Assembly (NCBI RefSeq): GCF_007981265.1
Contig: NZ_CP034365.1
Coordinates: 1 to 29,467 of the forward strand
Length of the DNA stretch: 29,467 nt
Direction: 5' to 3'
Source of the DNA: Pantoea sp. CCBC3-3-1
Lineage (GTDB): Bacteria > Pseudomonadota > Gammaproteobacteria > Enterobacterales > Enterobacteriaceae
Shown: positions 24,149 to 29,467 of the stretch, piece by piece
How positions within the stretch are numbered: position 1 is the first letter of the stretch
Layout of the letters: the number at the start of each line of letters is the position of its first letter
Program-made: the position numbers and the translations under genes
The notes under the pieces: generated by a model
Seen by the model: the letters and a program-made list of their open reading frames with translations, nothing else
The model's database searches: none
Told to the model about the DNA's origin: nothing

Positions 24149-24790
24149 TCAAATGGCGTTCAACTTCCTCGATTTTACAGCACTACTAATAGTCCCTCGA
24201 CTACAAGCCATAATCTCCTGCACCTGGCTCCAGGAACTACCGCTCTCTAAGAGCCTGTTGATTGCATCATACCGCGCCTGGTTAGCTTGCCTCCCTTTGT
24301 ATTTACCTTCCCTCTTCGCTTTACTAATCCCCTGTCGTTGACGTTCCCGGCGTTGTTCATAATCACGACGAGCCACCGCAGCGAGCATATCAAGCAACAT
24401 ATCGTTTATTGCTGCAAACATGCGGCTGTCAAAATCATGGCTCCCTGCAGAAGCTATCCAGGTTGTTGGGACGTTGATGGCCACAACACGAATATCCTTC
24501 TGCCTAATCAATTTTTTCAGGCTGTTCCAGTCTTCCCCTGTCAGACGAGAAAGCCGATCCACGTCTTCTATGAGAAGAATATCGTTGTGCCGGCAGTCTT
24601 TAAGGAGCCTAAATAATTCAGGACGGTCGAGCCGCGAACCGGATTCGTTCTCGATGTAGTAATTGCAAATATTCAGGCCATGCTCATGCGCAAAGCTATC
24701 GATCGCAGCAAGGGCGCGTGAGGCATCTTGTTCAGATGTGGATGCGCGTAAATAAGCCCGGACAAAGCCTTGCGGTACGGTTTGAGTCAC
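24149..24790 (-). CDS. Serine recombinase/resolvase
   Basis: 213 residues. The N-terminal catalytic domain begins RAYLRASTSEQDA with candidate nucleophile Ser17, and contains IEDVDRLSRLTGEDW (Asp-Arg-Leu-Ser-Arg at 78-82), the signature of small serine recombinases. The C-terminal segment (GISKAKREGKYKGRQANQAR, LESGSSWSQVQEIMACSRGT) is an HTH of Hin/resolvase type. It most likely resolves plasmid multimers, with its site in the divergent 24791-25066 interval (palindrome TCGAAC-CA-GTTCGA at 24795-24808). Divergent from parA. Confidence 0.9.
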   Translation of the reverse strand: MTQTVPQGFVRAYLRASTSEQDASRALAAIDSFAHEHGLNICNYYIENESGSRLDRPELFRLLKDCRHNDILLIEDVDRLSRLTGEDWNSLKKLIRQKDIRVVAINVPTTWIASAGSHDFDSRMFAAINDMLLDMLAAVARRDYEQRRERQRQGISKAKREGKYKGRQANQARYDAINRLLESGSSWSQVQEIMACSRGTISSAVKSRKLNAI

Positions 24791-24916
24791 AATGTCGAAC
24801 CAGTTCGATTTAGGTAGTTAAAGCATAAACAAATAGTACCTGTTTTGCATGGTTTTTGAAAGGCATACTCAAAACGAACCGCAAATCCCTCTCATTTGTG
24901 ACGATGTAACGTCAAC

Positions 24917-25047
24917 TAAAGACACCATAAACACAATGTAAAGACAACATAAAGACAATTTCCCCCAACACTGTCTTTACACCTTAAGAGCTTTACGATA
25001 TAACTACACTGTAAAGACAGCTAACCCTTTACAGTGTAAAGACACTA
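24917..25047. promoter_or_regulatory. parS: Repeat-rich parA leader; probable partition site and operator
   Basis: The decamer TGTAAAGACA, or a close match, occurs at 24938-24947, 24949-24958 (CATAAAGACA), 24973-24982 (inverted), 25011-25020 and 25036-25045. AGCTTTACG lies at 24990-24998. A further inverted copy and AGCTTTACG follow parA at 25739-25758, and a related cluster lies at 29184-29214. The 25028-25042 part is palindromic (CTTTACA-GTGTAAAG). The arrangement matches a centromere and operator bound by an RHH-type partner of ParA. Confidence 0.7.
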
Positions 25048-25066
25048 TAAATACACAGGAGGCTTT

Positions 25067-25729
25067 ATGGGTATCACATTGTTGGTTTCATCAGATAAAG
25101 GCGGTGTAGGTAAAAGCACAACAACAGCAAACCTGGCTGCAATGTTAGTGAACAAAGGGAAATCGGCCATTGTCCTGAAAACAGACAAAAACAACGACAT
25201 GATGAGCTGGAATGAGAAGCGCAAGGAGAATGGCTTATTGCCTGTAAGCGTCCAAGAAGCTTACGGCAACGTAAGCAAAGAGATCAGCCGCCTCAGTAAG
25301 CTTTGCGATGTATTGATTGTGGATTGCCCCGGACACGATAGCCAAGAGTTCCGTAGCGCACTGACTGTAGCAGATATAATGATCACCCTGACTAAACCGT
25401 CTTCCGATTTTGAGAGTGAAACACTCACCACTGTTACAGAAAAAGTCCGTATCGCACAAAAGACAAACCCGAAACTTCAGCCGTGGGTATTGCTGACAAG
25501 AATCAATTCCAGTAAGCCCCGTCACCGCCAGGCAGCCGTAAAACTGGATAAGTATTTGCGCTCAGACAGCATATGGATTCAGCCTCTTAAAACGCGTCTA
25601 TCAGATCTGGACGTATTTGAAAGCGCCTGTAATGAAGGGGCAGGGGTACATGATGTAAGCCGTGCAACTAACCTGACGCCCGCAAAAGCGCAACTTGAAT
25701 TACTGGCGCAAGAATTAGGGATTATATAA
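25067..25729 (+). CDS. parA: ParA-type partition ATPase
   Basis: 220 residues. The deviant Walker A KGGVGKST (11-18) and LIVDCPGHDSQEFRSAL (Walker A' region) define a small type Ib ParA of the ParF kind, with no N-terminal DNA-binding domain. RBS is AGGAGG. It forms the partition locus with the leader repeats and the RHH gene that follows at 25807. The operon is probably autoregulated by that RHH protein. No anomaly in the sequence. Confidence 0.9.
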   Translation: MGITLLVSSDKGGVGKSTTTANLAAMLVNKGKSAIVLKTDKNNDMMSWNEKRKENGLLPVSVQEAYGNVSKEISRLSKLCDVLIVDCPGHDSQEFRSALTVADIMITLTKPSSDFESETLTTVTEKVRIAQKTNPKLQPWVLLTRINSSKPRHRQAAVKLDKYLRSDSIWIQPLKTRLSDLDVFESACNEGAGVHDVSRATNLTPAKAQLELLAQELGII

Positions 25730-25738
25730 AAACAAAAT

Positions 25739-25767
25739 AGCTTTACGTTGTCTTTACAGTGTAAAGC
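25739..25767. promoter_or_regulatory. Par box between parA and the RHH gene
   Basis: AGCTTTACG (25739-25747) is followed by TGTCTTTACA (25749-25758) and GTGTAAAG, repeating the motif of the parA leader. This may be a second operator controlling the downstream gene separately. Confidence 0.6.
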
Positions 25768-25806
25768 TATTACACTTATTAAAAATAGCCAGCCCGGAGA
25801 AATGAA

Positions 25807-26091
25807 ATGACACTGAAACTCAATCGCCCAAAGTTGCCAGAGACCGAAGGCGCAGCTACGAACGCTGATACCGCACGTTTTATTTCCGGCGCGAACAGAA
25901 GACCATCATCAGGTAAGGGAAGATTGGTGAATTTCCGCTTATCTGACGGCTTTGAGTCCATTCTTGAAGCCGAAGCTGTCAGAACTGGACAGAACAAAAC
26001 AACAGTTCTCAAAGCGGCTCTGGCAGCATTCGATAACATGGATGAAGCTGAGAAAAACCGATGGATCTTAGAATCCGCAAAAATAAGCTAG
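25807..26091 (+). CDS. ParG/CopG-like RHH partition partner
   Basis: 94 residues. A flexible N-terminus (LNRPKLPETEGAATNADTAR, RRPSSGKG) is followed by RLVNFRLSDGFESILEAEAV and TGQNKTTVLKAALAAFDNMD, which has the beta-helix-helix order of ribbon-helix-helix proteins such as ParG. A mobile tail plus RHH fold is the layout of centromere-binding partners of small ParA proteins. It would bind the decamer repeats. RBS GGAG. Confidence 0.8.
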   Translation: MTLKLNRPKLPETEGAATNADTARFISGANRRPSSGKGRLVNFRLSDGFESILEAEAVRTGQNKTTVLKAALAAFDNMDEAEKNRWILESAKIS

Positions 26092-26107
26092 TGACACAGG
26101 AGGTAAC

Positions 26108-26392
26108 ATGAAATCCACTAAGCATCTGGTTTTTGATGTAACGCTTCACAGAGCCTTAAGCCACGTTGCTTTAGTTACAGGAATGGCAGTATTGATGCTC
26201 TTTGTGACAATCTATACGGAATTCCCACCAGGACTACTATCATATACCGTTTACTTATTTGCAGGTCTATCTGCTTTTCTCTTTGGACAGGCGGTAAAAG
26301 AGAGTTTAGAAATCGTATGCTATCAAATGGCGATATGTTCAGAGTATTGGAAGAAAAACCATCCATCATGGAATAACACTGAAGAGAAATAA
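26108..26392 (+). CDS. Small membrane protein downstream of the par locus
   Basis: 94 residues with two membrane helices (LVTGMAVLMLFVTIY and TVYLFAGLSAFLFGQ), cytoplasmic ends probably outside both. A strong AGGAGG lies before the ATG. Ends at a bidirectional terminator. It has no known family and is probably co-transcribed with parA and the RHH gene. Confidence 0.65.
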   Translation: MKSTKHLVFDVTLHRALSHVALVTGMAVLMLFVTIYTEFPPGLLSYTVYLFAGLSAFLFGQAVKESLEIVCYQMAICSEYWKKNHPSWNNTEEK

Positions 26393-26423
26393 AATTTTAT
26401 CCTTATAGAACTGAAATCGAATA

Positions 26424-26452
26424 ATGCCCCGCCAATACGGGGCTATTTTATT
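26424..26452. terminator. Bidirectional terminator between convergent genes
   Basis: GCCCCG (26426-26431) and CGGGGC (26438-26443) with a 6-base loop, then TATTTTATTT. The reverse direction also runs into A-rich sequence, so it can serve the minus-strand gene ending at 26448 too. Confidence 0.85.
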
Positions 26453-26798
26453 TGTAAAGACAAACAATTCTTTCATCGATAAGTAAATCTTTCAGTTGTT
26501 CAATAACCACCCCATCAATCCCTGCGCATTTAAAAAAATCGACTCCTTCAAGTGTACCAAACCCGATAACCATTACTGGTTTACGCTCTAACAAATCATA
26601 AACTAAAAGTGGCGCGACAATACCATTAATCATTTCAAATGCTTTAAAAAACTCGTCAGAACCATACTCACTTGCAGGAAATACAATTTCACTTAATCTC
26701 ATTCCGTAAAAAACATGATATTTATCTTTTAAGTTTTCTGTTAAAATATTTAGTGCCTTCAGGTAATCATCATTTAAAATACTTTTTGTGATAAACAT
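26448..26798 (-). CDS. Hypothetical protein at the taxA position of oriT copy 2
   Basis: 116 residues (MFITKSILNDDYLKALNILT...). The pattern YHVFYGMRLSEIVFPASEYG, LLVYDLLERKPVMVIGFGTL and DFFKCAGIDGVVIEQL resembles a DUF2726-type nuclease-like fold, but the usual acidic residues are not obvious, so any nuclease activity is unlikely. It starts 11 bases from the end of the duplicated oriT, exactly where taxA starts at the other copy, with GAGGGA as ribosome site. Unrelated to TaxA in sequence. Confidence 0.65.
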   Translation of the reverse strand: MFITKSILNDDYLKALNILTENLKDKYHVFYGMRLSEIVFPASEYGSDEFFKAFEMINGIVAPLLVYDLLERKPVMVIGFGTLEGVDFFKCAGIDGVVIEQLKDLLIDERIVCLYK

Positions 26799-26809
26799 TT
26801 AAGATCCCT

Positions 26810-26901
26810 CAACAAGAACCGACTGTAGGTCACCGGGCAAACGTTGCTGAATGACGCTAGAGGCGTCATTTTGCGGCGTTTGCCCTATCCTGCATCGCAG
26901 T
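26810..26901. other. oriT: Second oriT copy, inverted
   Basis: The reverse complement of this block matches 2653-2745: 34 bases on the taxA side (26810-26843) are identical, and the nic side (ACTGCGATGCAGGATAGGG type) is also identical. The central hairpin is altered (GGGCAAACGTTGCTGAATGA against the perfect arm at copy 1), so it is imperfect. The nic TATCCTG (26886-26892) is here on the plus strand, with predicted cleavage between 26892 and 26893. R6K is known to carry two functional oriTs. Confidence 0.85.
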
Positions 26902-26973
26902 ACATAGATACTACATTCTCGACATTGGTTGCGCCACTGCTGGAAAAGTGCCGGAGAAGTACGGGATAAAGCT

Positions 26974-27426
26974 TTAAGTATTTGTTTCGCTACTCTGTTC
27001 TTGCCTTGTATCAGGCACAAGAAAACGATAGAAGGGCAGTTTTGCATTTAAATATTCGATGAGTGGCGCAGCTACCAGGCTCAAGACCCAAAAACCGACA
27101 ACCACCGGGATTGTGAAATTGTTGGCGCTCCAAATTTGATGATTATTTGTGAACCAGGTGACAACGCATATCAGGCCACCAATCCAGAATATCGCGCCGC
27201 TGAATGCCGAGATCACAGCTAACCCGCATACAGTAACGATATGGAAAATTGCAGCCAATGAGAGACGAAAGTAATACCAGCCAGCAGAAAGATAGCTCAA
27301 TGCTGATTTTTGCTTTGTTGCCTTGCTCCAGCCGTTCTTGGATAAACTTACCGCTCTATCCCACTGAATTTTTCGTTGCAGTCTGCGCCGTTCGGCTCCT
27401 TGCGGGAAGCTGTATATTTTAGCCAT
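26974..27426 (-). CDS. bis: Bis, accessory protein for the R6K beta origin
   Basis: 150 residues (MAKIYSFPQGAERRRLQRKI...), with a basic N-terminus and three hydrophobic segments (FRLSLAAIFHIVTVCGLAVI, IFWIGGLICVVTWF, IPVVVGFWVLSLVAAPLI). It follows pir by three bases and ribosome site AGAGGTG. Size, position behind pir and hydrophobic character agree with Bis of R6K, which is needed with pi for use of the beta origin. Identification is from memory of gene order and size. Confidence 0.75.
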   Translation of the reverse strand: MAKIYSFPQGAERRRLQRKIQWDRAVSLSKNGWSKATKQKSALSYLSAGWYYFRLSLAAIFHIVTVCGLAVISAFSGAIFWIGGLICVVTWFTNNHQIWSANNFTIPVVVGFWVLSLVAAPLIEYLNAKLPFYRFLVPDTRQEQSSETNT

Positions 27427-27429
27427 ACA

Positions 27430-27735
27430 TCACCTCTTGTTTTTTTTGGGTGGTAGGGTTTCATCAAATTCTTTAAGAAATGCAGCGTCAGCATCACTTA
27501 AACTCGATATAACCTCTTCATCACCAGAAAACTCTTCTTCATCAACTACAAATTCAAACTTTAGCTTACTTACCTTTCTTCCTTCTTTCTCATGGACAGT
27601 AAAGCCAACAAATGAGATCTCCGTTTTCTTTTTAATTTCCGCTATGGCCTTGTTTAACACGTCTCGCTTAAAAATAGGAAAATCAGGATACTTGTATTCT
27701 ATATTGCCATCCTTATCAAAAGATATGCAATTAAT
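27430..27735 (-). pseudogene. pir: C-terminal part of pi, out of frame with the start
   Basis: Open without interruption from 27735 to the stop at 27430. Reading DKDGNIEYKYPDFPIFKRDV, then LNKAIAEIKKKTEISFVGFT, it is the C-terminal third of R6K pi, including part of the second winged-helix domain and the acidic tail (EEEFSGDEEVISSLSDADAA). It has no start of its own except a GTG at 27660 inside the conserved region. It overlaps the N-terminal part by 37 bases in the -1 frame. Confidence 0.85.
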
Positions 27736-28337
27736 TCATCCTTTAACTCTTCAACTGAAATAACGAAAGAGTTTTTCTTCTTGAAATTAGAATAATGCTT
27801 CCTGATGAGTTGATAGAGAGATGATGAATATTGACTACTGAGACGTAAACTCGCAGTTAATAACTGAGTTGTAAATTTATTCTTTTTCCCAATGAGGCTT
27901 GAAATATATGGCTCAATAGTCCTAGTAAATTTTAATGACAAATATCCTTCATCACTCGAATAAGCGATCCATTCTGTAATATTGAGATCCAACTCTTCAG
28001 GGGAGTTTTTAGCAGTAAACGGAAGATTAAGTTCTTTAGCCAGAGCAATTATATCATCACCCCTTAGTGAAATTTTACTAGCGCCAAGCATTTTGCCGCC
28101 TTCTTTTAACTGTCGATAGGCAAGAGAAGGGGTTATTTTTGCAAGCGAGGCGAGATCTTCAGCCCTGATTTTGAACACTCGCCCCCGTTCGAGAGGTTCT
28201 TTGCTATCGATAGGAGCAAGCGCCATATACATCACTCGCTTTGCAGGCAAAGGAAGCTGAGCCAGAGTGTGATTTAACTCGTTCCGGTGGCGAATTTTCG
28301 TTTTTTTGTTCACGTCCATCATGACCTTGAGTCTCAT
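27699..28337 (-). CDS. pir: Pi replication initiator, truncated by frameshift
   Basis: 212 residues starting MRLKVMMDVNKKTKIRHRNE, near-identical to R6K pi as I remember it (305 residues). WH1 and the start of WH2 are intact (TQLLTASLRLSSQYSSSLYQ). At about residue 209, GCATAT-CTTTTG replaces an expected GCATAT-ACTTTTG, so AY is followed by LLIRMAI and stop instead of AYTFDKDGN. The missing base maps near 27722/27723. Pi needs WH2 for iteron binding, so the truncated product should not start replication. The ribosome site is TGAGG; expression is controlled by the half-iteron operator upstream. Confidence 0.88.
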   Translation of the reverse strand: MRLKVMMDVNKKTKIRHRNELNHTLAQLPLPAKRVMYMALAPIDSKEPLERGRVFKIRAEDLASLAKITPSLAYRQLKEGGKMLGASKISLRGDDIIALAKELNLPFTAKNSPEELDLNITEWIAYSSDEGYLSLKFTRTIEPYISSLIGKKNKFTTQLLTASLRLSSQYSSSLYQLIRKHYSNFKKKNSFVISVEELKDELIAYLLIRMAI

Positions 28338-28359
28338 AAAAACCTCATCATTCTGTATA

Positions 28360-28432
28360 TCTTAACGCCTCAAACATGAGAGTCAAATTTAATTACTCAT
28401 GTTTTAATGACGTACTATCCACTCATGTTTAA
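28360..28432 (-). promoter_or_regulatory. pir promoter with autoregulatory operator and lone iteron
   Basis: On the minus strand TTGACT (28388-28383) is followed after 17 bases by AAGATA. Inverted half-iterons (AAACATGAG and CTCATGTTT) flank the -35 in a head-to-head pair, the known operator for repression by pi dimers. Another single iteron-like copy (AAACATGAGTGGATAGTACG on the minus strand) lies at 28411-28430. The layout agrees with R6K. Confidence 0.8.
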
Positions 28433-28555
28433 GGGATGAACGGGCTTAAATATGCCCTCAAAGCCGCGCCACTCCTAGCAAGAGTGATTAAAAAGCCGCC
28501 TGTTTTAAACAAGATACGAAGATCTAAAGATCGACAGTTCAACCTGTTGATAGTA

Positions 28556-28687
28556 CGTACTAAGCTCTCATGTTTCACGTACTAAGCTCTCATGTTTCAC
28601 GTACTAAGCTCTCATGCCTAGCGTACTAAGCTCTCATGCCTAGCGTACTAAGTTCTCATGTTTCACGTACTAAGCTCTCATGTTTCG
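28556..28687. repeat. Six tandem 22-bp iterons (gamma origin)
   Basis: Six units begin CGTACTAAG at 28556, 28578, 28600, 28622, 28644 and 28666, each continuing CTCTCATG and ending TTTCA, CCTAG or TTTCG. Unit 5 has TTCTCATG. Exact 22-bp periodicity and the ACATGAGAGCTTAGTACG type (reverse) are those of R6K gamma, which carries seven. They bind pi monomers. GATCTAAAGATC lies just outside at 28521-28532. Confidence 0.93.
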
Positions 28688-28797
28688 CACTATATGCTTT
28701 TTAAAATCAGAAGCTTATGCTGTCTTTAAGTTTTTAAGTCTTTAAAGAAAAGAAAGAAAATATAAGTCTTTTAAGGTTTACCCCATGTGGACAAAGT
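28688..28797. other. oriV: A+T-rich segment and DnaA-type boxes of the gamma origin
   Basis: The strongly A+T-rich region (AAGTTTTTAAGTCTTTAAAG and neighbours) follows the iterons and matches the melted region of R6K gamma. A DnaA-like box (TTGTCCACA on the minus strand) lies at about 28785-28793, and a second, TTTTCCACA, lies at about 28954-28962. Confidence 0.75.
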
Positions 28798-29182
28798 GAC
28801 AGCCTTATCATGCTCAGAAACGCTCTGAGAGCTTTCCAAAGCGATTTTTGAGTAGTCAGCACGCTAAAGCGTGCTTATGCGCTTAGAATGCGTTTCATAA
28901 GCCCTCACGAGAGAACGCAAACATCTTGGCGGCGAGTTCTGCGCAGTGCCTCATGTGGAAAAACCATTGGCAGAAAAAAACCTGCCAACAGTTTTACCAC
29001 AATCGCCATTAGACCCACTGTTTCGCTTCAGCTTTTGCTCACGCTCAATAAGTTATTTTTATTTTTTTTTTTTTAAAAGCAGGGCGCTTAGAGCCGGTGC
29101 CACTGATTGATCAGTGTTCTGGCTGATAGGACGCAGTAAAAACGGTCTGTCAGTACGACGAGCTGGAGCGCTGCTAAAAGCT
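28798..29182. other. Origin-flanking region without a gene
   Basis: No convincing gene in 385 bases. Small palindromes: GCACGC-TAAA-GCGTGC (28859-28874), TTGGCAG/CTGCCAA (28967-28988), and CACTGAT-TG-ATCAGTG (29101-29116). A T13 run lies at 29062-29074. A short open frame at 28888-29076 has no ribosome site. Confidence 0.55.
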
Positions 29183-29183
29183 A

Positions 29184-29306
29184 AGCTTTACGCTGTAAAT
29201 ACGGTGTAAAGATACTTGATAAACCATCATATGATGGTATACTGTCTTTGTTGGTCGGGAGGGGTTCCCGGCCTCATTCCAGAAGCCCAAACGGGCGGGA
29301 GTAAAT
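29184..29306 (+). promoter_or_regulatory. Promoter with palindromic operator and conserved leader (copy B)
   Basis: AGCTTTACG (29184-29192) and TGTAAAGATA (29205-29214) are par-type boxes. TTGATA (29216-29221) and TATACT (29238-29243) have a 16-base spacer holding ACCATCA-TA-TGATGGT (29223-29238). The leader has GGGA/TCCC elements, ATTCCAGA, GCCC-AAAC-GGGC and GGGAG before the ATG at 29307. The same layout occurs at 1482-1572. Confidence 0.75.
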
Positions 29307-29467
29307 ATGAATATCCAAGAAGCATTAAATGTATTCGGCATTAAAGGCACTGACCTGTCAAAAGACGATCTCAAGAATGCGTATAAAAAATTAGCGCTTA
29401 AGTACCATCCAGACCGCAACCCGCTTGGTGTTGAACTTATGAAGGCAGTTAACGCAGCCTTTGACCT
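29307..29467 (+). CDS. J-domain (DnaJ-like) protein, N-terminal part
   Basis: 53 codons to the window edge (MNIQEALNVFGIKGTDLSKD...) with KNAYKKLALKYHPDRNP, containing the invariant HPD tripeptide that makes DnaK hydrolyse ATP. RBS GGGAG is in the conserved leader. The gene runs off the right edge; joining to the left edge (1-360) continues the same protein family, although with indels. Such small J proteins are common in conjugative plasmid leading regions, with unknown specific client. Confidence 0.85.
   Translation, partial: MNIQEALNVFGIKGTDLSKDDLKNAYKKLALKYHPDRNPLGVELMKAVNAAFD

Noticed and set aside
28556..28687. Regular 22-bp repeats as a CRISPR array
   Set aside because: Units abut without spacers and match R6K iterons; there is no cas gene.
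28888..29076. 62-residue open frame beside the origin
   Set aside because: No ribosome site and a tail made by the T13 run; regarded as non-coding origin flank.

Overview
The window looks like the complete, or nearly complete, backbone of a small conjugative plasmid of the R6K-like IncX family, with an Enterobacterales host. The evidence is an R6K-type pi initiator and bis, 22-bp iterons of gamma-origin type, a taxA/taxC/actX mobilisation module, a full pilX1-11/taxB (VirB/D4, type IV secretion) operon, topB, an H-NS-like gene, a resolvase, and a parA partition locus. No resistance gene, IS element, CRISPR array, rRNA or tRNA was found. The right edge (start of a J-domain gene) joins in frame to the left edge (the C-terminal half of the same protein family), so the 29,467 bases are probably a circle cut inside that gene.

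Layout. 1-2640: leading region of small, mostly unknown genes on the + strand, including an XRE-like regulator and a promoter/operator/leader module that recurs upstream of the J-domain gene at 29216. 2653-2745: oriT, then taxA and taxC (relaxosome). 4461-4818: regulatory gap. 4819-18098: actX (RfaH/NusG paralogue), a small RHH-like gene, pilX1 to pilX11 with an eex lipoprotein, taxB (coupling protein), and Cag12-like and TrbM/KikA-like genes. 18182-23312: secreted nuclease, three unknown genes, topoisomerase III and an H-NS-like silencer. 23375-26392: an unknown gene, a small membrane protein, a serine recombinase, parA with its repeat-rich leader, an RHH partner and a small membrane protein. 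26448-28337 (minus strand): an unknown gene, a second inverted oriT copy, bis and pir. 28338-29306: pir operator, six tandem iterons, an A+T-rich zone with DnaA boxes, and the J-gene promoter.

How the parts work together. Pi bound to the iterons starts replication. ParA with the RHH protein, the resolvase and TopB serve stable inheritance. TaxA/TaxC nick oriT, TaxB passes the relaxosome to the PilX channel, Eex blocks redundant entry, ActX probably supports elongation through the long tra operon, and the H-NS-like protein probably silences plasmid genes.

Main oddities. (1) pir carries a one-base deletion near 27722 that separates the last third of pi from the rest. (2) Five apparent indels lie in the first 420 bases, mostly in A or T runs. 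(3) The same operator-promoter-leader module occurs twice. (4) oriT is duplicated in inverted orientation, as known for R6K. (5) ActX appears to lack part of its KOW domain. All statements rest on reading the sequence and remembered family knowledge; no search was run.
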